Shown here: piece after piece, positions 6,840 to 15,437 of the stretch
How the letters are laid out: each line of letters begins with the position of its first letter
Position numbering within the stretch: position 1 is the first letter of the stretch
From: UBA7656 sp040755335
GTDB taxonomy: Bacteria; Acidobacteriota; Blastocatellia; UBA7656
DNA: 15,624 bases
NCBI GenBank assembly: GCA_040755335.1
Contig: JBFMAU010000149.1
Coordinates: 1 to 15,624 of the forward strand
Reading direction: 5' to 3'
Position numbers and translations under genes: made by a program
Notes under the pieces: model-generated
The model's database searches: none
What the model was told of the DNA's origin: nothing
Seen by the model: the letters and a program-made list of their open reading frames with translations, nothing else

Positions 6840-9800
6840 ATGTTTCAATCCGAATGGCGCATCGTCCGCAAAGGTGCGCAGAAAATCTCTCGCGCCAGCG
6901 CCATCCTCCACGCGATGGATGCGGCCACATATCCCACGGCAGACTCGTGATCACAATCTCTACGCAATAAAAGCGCCGACATTTCAGTAGGCAAATTCGT
7001 CGAGCGCGCTTTCGAATTATGCAACGCGCGGCGGCACAGTCATGCCCTCGTCTTCATCATCGATGAGGTCGGCCAGTACGTAGCCCGCAGCGCCGACAAG
7101 ATCGAAGACCTGCGGGCCGTCGTCGAGCAGTTCGGCAAGGTGAGCAAGAATCGGTTGAAAGCGAAAAAAGCCATCGCCCTGGTCTGGATCGTCGTCACTT
7201 CGCAGGAGAAACTCGATGAGGTCGTCGCAGCGATTGATTCGAAGCGCGTCGAGTTGGCCAAACTGCAAGACCGATTCAAGTTTCGTATAGACCTCGCGCC
7301 CGCAGACATTCGCGAAGTGGCGACCCGTCGCGTGCTGGCCAAAAACGAGACAGCCGACCCCATCCTGCGAAAGCTCTTCAACGAGTCGCAGGGGCCAACT
7401 CAATGCAGCCTGCCGGTTGGAACGGACGACGCGCAGAAGCGAAATTACCGTCAAAGATTTCATCGATTTTTATCCTTACCTCCCACACTTCGTCGAACTC
7501 TCGATTGACGTGATGTCCGGCATCCGCTTGCAGCCGGGCGCGCCGAAACATCTCGGCGGCAGCAACCGCACCATCATCAAGCAAGCATACGAAATGCTCG
7601 TCTCCGACCGCACAGCGATGGCCCGACAGACGGTCGGCGCGCTGGTCACGCTCGATAAAATATTCGAACTGGTCGAGGGGAATCTTTCGACCGAAAAGCA
7701 AAAAGACATCAGCGACATCACCCAGCGATTCAAAGACGACGTGGAAGATCGCGGCATGGCCATCCGCGTAGCCAAGACCATCTGCCTCCTCGAATTCGTC
7801 CGCGACCTGCCAAGGACTGAAGCCAACATCGCTGCATGTCTCGTCGATAAAGTCGGCGACCCGTCGCCATTGGCCCAGGTCAAGTCAGCCATCGAGCGGC
7901 TACGCGAAGCTAAGTTCGTCCGCAACACCGAAGAAGGCTGGAAGCTGCAAACGGCGCAGGAGAAGAACTGGGAAACCGAGCGGCGATCTTATCTCGCGCC
8001 CAGCCCGCGCGAACGCAATGACATTTTGCGTGAAGCCATGCGAGAGATTTTCTCCGAGCCGGGTTTGAAGACACTTCACTTCCGCGGCCTGCGCAACTTC
8101 CGCGTCGGCGTCACACTCGACGGCGCTCGCGTCAGCGATGAGGGTCAGGTGCCGCTCGCACTTTCCACCGCTGAAGATATGAAAGAATTTCCTGCCAAAC
8201 TGATAGCCGTCACCAACGAGAGCCGAGACCCTGCGCACAAGCATGATATTTACTGGGTCTATGCGCTGACCGATGACATCGATTCGCTCATAGCCAATCT
8301 CTATGCCTCGCGCCGAATGGTCGCCAGGTACGATCAGATGCGCGTGCAGAATCGCATCAACAACGAAGAGATGTCCTGTCTTACCAGCGAAAAGCACGAA
8401 GTTATACGCTTTCAAAACCGATTGCGCGAAAAACTGATCGAGGGTCTCGAAAAAGGACAGGGTGTCTTTCGCGGCGTCGTCAAAGATGCGGCCTCGCTCG
8501 GCAGGAACCTCAGCGAAATCATCAAGAATCTGTTCGATTACGCCGTGCCTGACCTGTACCCGAAGCTACAGATGGGCGCATACGTGCTGAAAGGCACGGA
8601 AGCTGAGGAACTGCTCAAAGCCGCTAACCTCAGCGGATTGTCGCAAGTCTTCTACGGCGGCGAGCAGGGATTGAACCTCGTCATCAGAGACGGTTCGCGA
8701 ACCGTAGCCAATCCCGCCGCTGATGTCGCTAAAGAGGTGCTTGATTACCTCAAGCGCGAGCATTCTTATGGCAACAAGATAACCGGCAAGATTCTTGAGG
8801 ATCATTTTCAGGGTATCGGCTATGGCTGGGAGCGCGATCTGTTGCGCCTTATCCTTGCCGTGTTACTGCGCGCTGGCACTATCGAAGTGACCTATCAGGG
8901 ACGGCGCTACATCAACCATCAAGACCCGCAGTGCCGCGCGCCTTTCATTAACAACACCGCTTTCAAATCAGCCTCGTTTGCGCCGCGCGAATCCATCGAT
9001 CTGAAAACGCTAACGACGGCGGTGCAAAACTACGAGAACATGACCGGCGAAGAGGTAGACGTTGAAGAAGGCGCGATTGCCGCCGCTTTCAAAAAGCTGG
9101 CCGATGGCGAATTGAAAATCCTGTTACCGGTCGAGGCAGTCGCGATGGCGCATCGATTGCCAGTCAGGGAAACGCTCGACAGTTATCACCAGACGCTTGT
9201 GAATATCGCCTCGGCAGCATCCGATGATTGCGTCATCTTTCTGGCGCGCGAAGGCAAGTCTTTCAAGGATACGCGCGACCGTGTGCGCCGCATCCGCGAT
9301 GCAATAGGCGATGCAACTTTGGATGTCGTGCGCCAGGCTCGCGCAACGGTCGACAGCATCTGGCCCGTGCTGGAAAAACGCGGCCAGAGCGGTGAACTGA
9401 CCGAGAGCTTCGCGCAACTGCAAACCCTGATCGCCGGTGAAGACTTCTTCGAGCATACCGCAGAGATGAAGTCGCTCTCACTCGCCATCAGCAATGCCTA
9501 TCAGTCGATCTATCGAAATCTGCACGATCAGCGATGCGAAGCTTTCTCCAAAGCTATTGAAGAGATCAAAGGCCGACCTGAATGGGTGCAAGCCTTCCCG
9601 ACTCATACCGCTTCGGCAAGCGACACCGACAAAAGCCATACGGAACAGGTCGACGCGATGGCAGATATGCAGTCCGCCATACTCGCGCCGCTCGCCTCGC
9701 GCGCCTGCGCTGAGGCGGCGCTGTTCAATGGCGGTCTGGCCTGTCAACTGTGCGAGGCGACGCTCAATCAGATGGAATCCGATCTGGCGGCGCTCGGCGG

Positions 9801-10005
9801 CCTCAGGAATGGAGTCCTGTCGCGCCTTCAGGAACTCTCGGCTCCCGTTGACGCGGCTGATGGCGCGCGGATCGAACGCATCAGAGTGGCGGATTTCTTC
9901 ACCGGAATTCTCGACTCCGAAGCCTCGATAGACGAAAACCTCGACCGATTGCGCGAGCATCTTCATAAACTGATCGCTGAAGGCGCGAAGGTGATCATCG
10001 AGTAA
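6840..10005 (+). pseudogene. brxC: brxC/pglY-type BREX P-loop ATPase, decayed (5'-truncated, nonsense and frameshift)
   Basis: About 1055 codons of a BREX BrxC-like ATPase can be read across three broken pieces. Protein-like sequence starts near 6840 (MFQSEWRIVRKGAQKISRAS) and reaches TGA at 6948-6950 inside TYPTADS-stop-SQSLRN, where relatives, as I recall them, have tryptophan (TGG). The same frame continues with FVERAFELC, the Walker B segment HALVFIIDEVGQYVARSADK (about 7050-7109) and the sensor-like IALVWIVVTSQE. At 7391-7394 a run of four G shifts the frame by +1: QG in frame 0 continues as QLNAACRLERTTRRSE in the next frame. From there the frame is open to the TAA at 10003-10005, ending LREHLHKLIAEGAKVIIE. 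The longest intact part (from a TTG at 7417, 862 aa) lacks the nucleotide-binding core. Full BrxC proteins are about 1200 aa, so roughly the first 150-200 residues, including Walker A, are gone. The reading is by motif and resemblance. Confidence 0.85.
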
Positions 10006-10010
10006 AAACT

Positions 10011-10823
10011 ATGCTCAGTCCTCGTCAGGCATTCGAAGATAATATTCGACCCGCTGAATTGCTGCTGCGGGTTTACCGGCTGTTGGAATGCGACGCCATC
10101 CAGACGGACGGCGATATGATCGCATCATTGCGCGCCGTAGTGGGAGCCGTTCCCGATGAAGGTCTAATGCTGGTTTACAACGAAGTCTTTCTCGGCTTGA
10201 TTCGCGAACGCGCGCAGATTCCCCCCTCCGCGCTGAAGCGTTCGGCGTTGAATAATCTGCTGCGCCAATCCGTCGTCATCGCCTGCACCGCGCTGGATAC
10301 TTATCTGCCATCCCTGCTGCGGGTCAATCTGCCGACTGTCATCGAGGCGAAAGGCCGCCAGTTCGTTCCGCAGGATGGCGAACTAAGAGAGTATTTCAAA
10401 GACCTGGTTTTTGACTTGAGCGAGACTCTCCGCATTCTCAACGAACCGGAGACCGCGCCGCTTTACATCGCCAACAAGATTCTGAGCCTGACGAATTTCA
10501 AGTATCTCAGCAGCAAGAAGGGCATCCACGCGGTCGCCGCGCTGCTCTCCATCGATAAGCCCTGGCCGCAGATCGCCGAAAAGCTTGGGCGGGATCGTAA
10601 AGACTTGATGAACATGGTGGACGAAACAACGCGCCGACGAAATGACATAGTTCACCGCGCCGATAGAATGCAAAGCGATCCGGGCGGCGAAGCTCAGGAG
10701 ATCAGCTATTCATGGTCGAAGCAGGCTGTAGACACCATCATCCATGTCTGTCTTGCTCTGGATGAACTGGTCGCTGCGCGAATGAAAGAACTGCAAGCCT
10801 CAAGCGTTCTCGCCGCCGACTGA
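10011..10823 (+). CDS. HEPN-domain protein in BREX locus, putative ribonuclease
   Basis: The 270-aa protein is largely alpha-helical and charged with no signal peptide or membrane segment, so it is cytoplasmic. Near the C-terminus TTRRRNDIVHRADR carries R210-x4-H215 with a polar Asn after the arginine. That is the catalytic Rx4-6H pattern of HEPN RNases, most like RiboL-PSP-HEPN or MAE_28990-type families. The N-terminal half has another helical core (SALNNLLRQSVVIACTALDTYLPSLLR, about 78-104) that would pack against the motif helix. It starts 5 bases after the brxC stop, probably by translational coupling, and originally ended in the ribosome site of pglX. HEPN proteins commonly act as toxin or abortive-infection effectors or as dimers; a defence role is inferred from position and motif. 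Alternatively it may be a structural BREX accessory without RNase activity. Confidence 0.75.
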   Translation: MLSPRQAFEDNIRPAELLLRVYRLLECDAIQTDGDMIASLRAVVGAVPDEGLMLVYNEVFLGLIRERAQIPPSALKRSALNNLLRQSVVIACTALDTYLPSLLRVNLPTVIEAKGRQFVPQDGELREYFKDLVFDLSETLRILNEPETAPLYIANKILSLTNFKYLSSKKGIHAVAALLSIDKPWPQIAEKLGRDRKDLMNMVDETTRRRNDIVHRADRMQSDPGGEAQEISYSWSKQAVDTIIHVCLALDELVAARMKELQASSVLAAD

Positions 10824-10993
10824 AAGGGCAATGCCATTAAGTTAGCGGATTCTCGACCGGATTCGCGAATCATTTTGGAGTGCTGCGACTTGTCGCAGCT
10901 TTTGTTTCGGGTCAAAAGCGGTGACTTGTCACCGCACTCCAAAGGCTGTCGCCAAAACTTTCGGCTTAACTTAATGGCATTGGACTGAAAGGG
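10818..10993. mobile_element. 154-bp MITE with 16-bp terminal inverted repeats and 11-bp target duplication
   Basis: The element is 10829-10982. Its ends are perfect inverted repeats: CAATGCCATTAAGTTA (10829-10844) and TAACTTAATGGCATTG (10967-10982). It is flanked by the direct repeat GACTGAAAGGG (10818-10828 and 10983-10993), an 11-bp target duplication. No coding capacity. The long target duplication and the CAATGCC...GTTA tip recall IS4-family ends as I remember them; a transposase in trans would have mobilised it. The duplicated 11 bases contain the TGA of the HEPN gene and the AAAGGG ribosome site of pglX, so neither gene was broken. Confidence 0.88.
10874..10943. repeat. Paired-hairpin REPIN-like core inside the MITE
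   Basis: Outer arms TTTGGAGT (10874-10881) and ACTCCAAA (10936-10943) enclose two perfect 8-bp hairpins. These are GCTGCGAC-TT-GTCGCAGC (10882-10899) and GCGGTGAC-TT-GTCACCGC (10918-10935), separated by 18 bases. The plan is the same as the element in front of korA but with other sequence. It may be a REPIN carried inside the MITE or part of its own design. Confidence 0.8.
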
Positions 10994-10994
10994 T

Positions 10995-13900
10995 ATGGAT
11001 CAAGCTCTCCGCTACAAGCTTCGCAATGTCGTCACCCATTGCCACAAACTGCTCGAACAAGCCATCAGCGATGCGCTGCAAGGCCAGTACGGCATACACG
11101 CATCGGGCGAAATAGAAGACGCCGCGCGCATGACTCATCTCCCTGCTCGCGAGCAGGAGTACCGCGAGCGAATCGTCATCCATCTCAAACACATTCTGTC
11201 TTCCGGTCTGAAACCGAAAGACGCCGCATCGCAGCTTGTGCGCGAAGCCGCTTTCACTCACCTCAATCGCCTGTGCGCTTACAAGATGATGGCCACTCGC
11301 GGACTCATCCGCGACCCGGTGGGAAAAATTCTCAAATCGAGAGGCTTTCTCTTTTACCTCGCCGATCACCCGGAAGATGAGCGGCTATGGTCGGGCGGCC
11401 AGCAGGAGACAGCCTACAGGCATTATCTGGAATGGCTCAACAGCACGCTCTCCGAAGAGATAGGCGTGCTTTTCTCGCCGCATGACGTGGCAAGCGGCCT
11501 TTTCCCTCCGCATCGAGTCCTTGTGAGCGTGATTGAATCGCTCAACAGCGAAGAGTTGCAATCCGTGTGGAATGAAGACGAAACCATCGGCTGGGTCTAT
11601 CAATACTTCACGCCTAAGGAATTGCGCGATCAGGCTCGAAAAGAGAGCGCCGCGCCGCGCAACTCTTACGAGATGGCTTTTCGCAATCAGTTCTTCACTC
11701 CTCGCTACGTCGTCGAGTTCCTCGTAGACAACACGCTCGGTCGCACCTGGTATGAAATGCGCCGGGGCGATACGCTGCTCGCGGAGAAGTGTCGTTACCT
11801 AGTCGGTGGACAGTTGCAAAAGAGCGGCGATTCGCAATCAAACGACGGACAACCGACTACGGACAACGGACAAAGAGCAAAGAAAGACCCGCGCGAGATC
11901 AAGGTGTTAGACCCGGCCTGCGGCAGCGGCCATTTTCTCTTGTATTGCTTCGACCTGCTTCAGACCATTTACGAAGAAGCCTACACAGACCCGGAGCTTG
12001 GGCCTGAGTTGCAGCGGGACTTTCCCGATACGGAAACATTCAAGCGCGAGATACCGGGTTTGATTCTCGCTCATAACCTGCACGGCATCGATATCGATCT
12101 GAGGGTGACGCAACTGGCCGCGCTCGCGCTGTGGCTCAGGGCGCAGCGCGCTTTTCAGGAGATGGGATTGAAAGAGGATCGCCCGCAGATCAAGCGAATG
12201 AATCTGGTCTGCGCAGAGCCGATGTCCGGCGAGGAGGATTTGCTCGAAGAGTTCATCTCCGACCTCCAGCCGCATGTACTGGGAGAGTTGATTGGCGAAC
12301 TTGTGCGCAATGTTTTCAAGCGAATGAAACTGGCGGGCGAAGCGGGTACATTGGTGCGAATCGAAGACGACATCAGCGGGCCGATTGAAGAAGCCCGCAG
12401 GCAATGGCAGGAGATGTTGCGCAGGCAGGCCGAAGGCGAGGAAGAGATGGCCCGCAAAGGCGCGCTGTTCGATTACCGCAAAGAAGAAGCACAACAAAAA
12501 TTCATCTTCGATATCGCGGACATCACGAGTGAAAAAGTATGGCAGGATGCCGAGGCGCAAGCCCTCGAATCGTTGCGCGAATACGCGAGGCGCGCGAACA
12601 ACGGCAAAGGATTGGCGCGCAGGCTGTTCGCCGATGACACGGAGCAGGGATTCGCGTTCATAGATTTATGTCGGCGGAAATTCGATGTCGTGTTGATGAA
12701 TCCGCCGTTCGGCGATGCCAGCAAGCCATCGAAAACATACATTGAACTAACGTACCCTCGCACGAAGAACGATGTCTATGCAGCTTTCGTCGAGCGCGGG
12801 CTGAACTGGCTGCAAGGCGACGGGATGCTGGGCGCAATCACCTCACGCACAGGCTTTTTCCTCTCGTCGTTTCAGAAGTGGCGCGAAGAGATTTTGCTGA
12901 AAGAGTCTCGCCCTCTGGTCTTCGCTGATTTGGGCTACGGCGTGCTGGACACTGCGATGGTAGAAACGGCGACTTATGTTTTATCGAAACCGATAAACAG
13001 GGAAGAAACGGTCTTTATTCGACTCCTGACTTATGAAGACAAAGCAGAGGCGCTCGCGGAAGCCGTCGACTCGTTGCGCGAGGGCCGCGCGCTCAAGGGA
13101 ATAGTTCACCGAGTAGACCCTGAATCATTTCGTTTGGTCATGGCTTCTCCCTTTGTCTATTGGGTTCCAGTGAAAACCCTTGAACGCTTAGTCCATCATG
13201 ATTCGTTTGAACCTGCTGCTGGTGAGGCGAGGCAAGGTTTAGTAACAGGCGATAATCCTCAATTTGTCCGTACAATATGGGAAGTTCCTGTCACTTCACT
13301 TGTTGGAGGTAACAACATCGCCATAGCAGCCAAAAGAAGTTTGTCTGAACTCAGAAGGGAGATTCAAACACAACTTGCTTCTGGGAGACGTTGGGTTTTT
13401 CACGTTATGGCTGGAGCTTCTCAACCATGGTTTTCCCCTTTGACTGTCGTAGTAGACTGGGAAAATGATGGCGAGCGCATAAAGAACTTCAAGGACGCTT
13501 ATGGAAAACTACGCTCACGCCCACAAGGAATTGATTACTACTTCCGCCCAGGTTTTAGCTGGACACTGCGCGCATTTCGTCTTACCCCTTATGCAATTCC
13601 CGCCGGATGTATTCACAGCGCAAGCCGTTACATGGCTTTTCCAAAACCGGGAAATGAAGCACTCGCCCTCGCAGTAGTAGCATCGAATTTAGCAACTGCT
13701 TATGCTCGGTTTTATGGTGAAAAGTTTGAGTGGCCTAAGTTCTTGGTCGAGACAATCAAGCGGATTCCGTGGACAGAATCACTCAATGATCTCAAATCGT
13801 TTGCGAATTCTTTTGTTTCTCAAGAAGTGGAGCAACGCCGTGCCATCTATCGAAATCATGAGCCGTTTCAGGAATTCACTGTGCCTGCTCTCATTCACTC

Positions 13901-15050
13901 GTGGACAGCGGGAGAGGAAATAGCATGGAATGCAGCCTCATTGCTGGGCGAGGAAAATGAGCAACAGGTTGCTTCCTCTTATGGTTTGAGCGAGGCAGAT
14001 ATGAGTATATTAAATTCTGACCTCTTTGAAGCTATACAGTGTCGTACTTCTGTTCCAGAAAATTCTGGCGAAGAGGGGGAAGGTGACGGAACTGAGGATC
14101 AGGACTTTGTTTTGGAAATAGATATTAGGAGCAAATACGCTGCGCTTTTATCTTATATTCTGGGCTGCGTATTTGGTCGCTGGGATGTTCGAATGGCTCT
14201 TGATTTAACGCTTGCACCGAAGCTTCCTGACACTTTTGATCCTGTTCCACTCTGCCCGATAGGCATGCTTGTTGGCCCTGATGGTCTCCCCGCAGCTAGT
14301 GGCCGCATTGTAAGCACAGAATGGCTTCGAAACAGACCCGACGCCAATACGCTGCCGCCTGAGAATTCTTTCGAGCAAGCAACGACTCCTGATACCGAGT
14401 ATCCCATCTCGATTGATTGGGACGGCATACTTGTTGACGACCCCGACCACGAAGACGACATCATCCGCCGTCTGCGCGATGTGTTCGAGCTTGTCTTCAA
14501 AGATCGCGCCGAAGAAATCGAACGCGAGGCTTGCGAATTACTCGGCGTCAAAACTCTGCGCGACTACTTTCGCAAGCCCGCTGCGGGAGGCTTCTGGGCG
14601 GATCACATCAAACGCTACTCCAAGAGCCGACGCAAAGCTCCAATCTACTGGCTGCTGCAATCGTCGAAGAAAAGCTATGCAATCTGGCTCTACTATCACC
14701 GGCTCGACCGCGACATTCTCTTCAAGGCATTGATCAATTACGTCGAGCCTAAGATGCGGCTGGAAGAGACGCGCCTCGAACAATCGCGTTCCGGGCGGGC
14801 GGAGGGCGCGACGGGGCGCGAGGCGCGGGAACTCGACCGGAGGATAGAAAAGCAGGAAGCGTTGCTGTCGGAGTTGCGCGACTTTCACGACCGTGTGCGG
14901 CGTGCGGCAGAGCTAAGGCTCGAACCTGATCTCAACGACGGCGTGGTGTTGAACATCGCGCCGCTGTGGGAGGTCGCGCCGTGGGCCGAGGCAAAGAAAT
15001 ACTGGCAGGAGTTGCTAGCAGGCAAATACGAGTGGTCAACCGTCATCTGA
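10995..15050 (+). CDS. pglX: BREX PglX-type adenine-specific DNA methyltransferase
   Basis: The 1351-aa protein is a large class of N6-adenine methyltransferase that marks host DNA in BREX defence. FFTPRYVVEFLVDNTLG (about 235-251) is the usual entry to the catalytic domain. Motif I is DPACGSGHF (306-314), the S-adenosylmethionine site, and motif IV is MNPPFG (NPPF at 569-572). The charged C-terminal part (about 1140-1351) ends EYEWSTVI. It is somewhat longer than typical PglX (about 1100-1250 aa), in part because of a low-complexity stretch at about 270-300. Residues about 710-1135, where the target-recognition region is expected, are encoded by more AT-rich DNA than the flanks. The start at 10995 follows AAAGGG with a 1-base gap from the target duplication; it was formerly coupled to the HEPN gene. 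The frame is intact, so the enzyme may still be made. No pglZ follows within 574 bases. Confidence 0.9.
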   Translation: MDQALRYKLRNVVTHCHKLLEQAISDALQGQYGIHASGEIEDAARMTHLPAREQEYRERIVIHLKHILSSGLKPKDAASQLVREAAFTHLNRLCAYKMMATRGLIRDPVGKILKSRGFLFYLADHPEDERLWSGGQQETAYRHYLEWLNSTLSEEIGVLFSPHDVASGLFPPHRVLVSVIESLNSEELQSVWNEDETIGWVYQYFTPKELRDQARKESAAPRNSYEMAFRNQFFTPRYVVEFLVDNTLGRTWYEMRRGDTLLAEKCRYLVGGQLQKSGDSQSNDGQPTTDNGQRAKKDPREIKVLDPACGSGHFLLYCFDLLQTIYEEAYTDPELGPELQRDFPDTETFKREIPGLILAHNLHGIDIDLRVTQLAALALWLRAQRAFQEMGLKEDRPQIKRMNLVCAEPMSGEEDLLEEFISDLQPHVLGELIGELVRNVFKRMKLAGEAGTLVRIEDDISGPIEEARRQWQEMLRRQAEGEEEMARKGALFDYRKEEAQQKFIFDIADITSEKVWQDAEAQALESLREYARRANNGKGLARRLFADDTEQGFAFIDLCRRKFDVVLMNPPFGDASKPSKTYIELTYPRTKNDVYAAFVERGLNWLQGDGMLGAITSRTGFFLSSFQKWREEILLKESRPLVFADLGYGVLDTAMVETATYVLSKPINREETVFIRLLTYEDKAEALAEAVDSLREGRALKGIVHRVDPESFRLVMASPFVYWVPVKTLERLVHHDSFEPAAGEARQGLVTGDNPQFVRTIWEVPVTSLVGGNNIAIAAKRSLSELRREIQTQLASGRRWVFHVMAGASQPWFSPLTVVVDWENDGERIKNFKDAYGKLRSRPQGIDYYFRPGFSWTLRAFRLTPYAIPAGCIHSASRYMAFPKPGNEALALAVVASNLATAYARFYGEKFEWPKFLVETIKRIPWTESLNDLKSFANSFVSQEVEQRRAIYRNHEPFQEFTVPALIHSWTAGEEIAWNAASLLGEENEQQVASSYGLSEADMSILNSDLFEAIQCRTSVPENSGEEGEGDGTEDQDFVLEIDIRSKYAALLSYILGCVFGRWDVRMALDLTLAPKLPDTFDPVPLCPIGMLVGPDGLPAASGRIVSTEWLRNRPDANTLPPENSFEQATTPDTEYPISIDWDGILVDDPDHEDDIIRRLRDVFELVFKDRAEEIEREACELLGVKTLRDYFRKPAAGGFWADHIKRYSKSRRKAPIYWLLQSSKKSYAIWLYYHRLDRDILFKALINYVEPKMRLEETRLEQSRSGRAEGATGREARELDRRIEKQEALLSELRDFHDRVRRAAELRLEPDLNDGVVLNIAPLWEVAPWAEAKKYWQELLAGKYEWSTVI
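11845..11873 (+). repeat. Short ACGGACAAC repeat inside pglX
   Basis: ACGGACAAC occurs at 11845-11853 and 11859-11867, and ACGGACAA again at 11866-11873. The segment encodes the low-complexity stretch SNDGQPTTDNGQRAKK between the FFTPRYVVEFL entry region and motif I. It keeps the frame and looks like an in-frame insertion of a dispersed simple repeat. Confidence 0.6.
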
Positions 15051-15136
15051 CAACTGCGCGAGCGGGGATTGGTCAAGACAGGATGATGATGGATGGAGTT
15101 TTGATTCGAATTGGCAGTCTGATGAGAGGGCCTTTT

Positions 15137-15333
15137 TGCCGCGTAGCGGCAGTTGAATTTAGCCGTGTACTTTAGTGCACGGTGGATCGAAAGCGATTGC
15201 ATTCGCGTCGCGTCAGCGACGGTTGAATTGCGCCCAGGAAGAAATCAATCGTCGCTAACGCGACGTGGATTCCTGTCGACATCGGCCCGTGCGCTGAAGC
15301 ACACGGCTAAAGTCAGGTCGCCGCTCACGCGGC
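15137..15333. repeat. Mirror-symmetric cluster of six REP-type hairpins (C-A-B-B'-A'-C')
   Basis: Six hairpins are arranged as three nested pairs. C is TGCCGC-GTA-GCGGCA (15137-15151) and C' is GCCGC-TCAC-GCGGC (15320-15333). A is CCGTGTAC-TTTA-GTGCACGG (15163-15182) and A' is CCGTGCGC-TGAA-GCACACGG (15287-15306). B is CGTCGC-GTCA-GCGACG (15206-15221) and B' is CGTCGC-TAAC-GCGACG (15250-15265). Each primed unit resembles the reverse complement of its partner, including the tails: TTTAGCCGTG with CACGGCTAAAG, and GTTGA with TCAATC. It fills most of the space after pglX. Confidence 0.85.
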
Positions 15334-15359
15334 TGAGTGGCCACTTCAAGGATAAGGTT

Positions 15360-15437
15360 ATGAATACGCGAGAAGAGAACATCGCTCAGGCGATAGAAGG
15401 CGTGGGGATGATGTATCGCGCGCTGGATTCATTATAG
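15360..15437 (+). pseudogene. Short 25-aa reading frame, probably the 5' end of an interrupted gene
   Basis: ATG at 15360 follows AAGGATAAGG, a passable ribosome site, and opens 25 codons (MNTREENIAQAIEGVGMMYR and five more) before TAG at 15435-15437. The composition is protein-like and helical. The stop codon overlaps the first bases of the inverted-repeat element that begins at 15436, so the frame may have been cut by that insertion, with the remainder outside the window. I do not recognise the family with confidence. It could also be a chance short frame. Confidence 0.4.

Noticed and set aside
6948..6950. Selenocysteine or recoded TGA in brxC
   Set aside because: A frameshift and loss of the N-terminus accompany it, the likely ancestral residue is Trp, and no hairpin typical of a bacterial SECIS was evident directly after it.
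7391..7394. Phase-variable homopolymer switch
   Set aside because: Four G residues are too short for usual slippage switching, and the gene is dead by truncation anyway.
7017..7463. 148-codon minus-strand open frame
   Set aside because: Shadow of the brxC Walker B region, which is recognisable on the plus strand.
15137..15333. CRISPR array
   Set aside because: Units differ in sequence, occur in inverted pairs and lack regular direct repeats and spacers.
15153..15359. Upstream extension of the short frame ending at 15437
   Set aside because: This part runs through the palindromic repeat cluster and is not protein-like; ATG 15360 with its own ribosome site is the better start.
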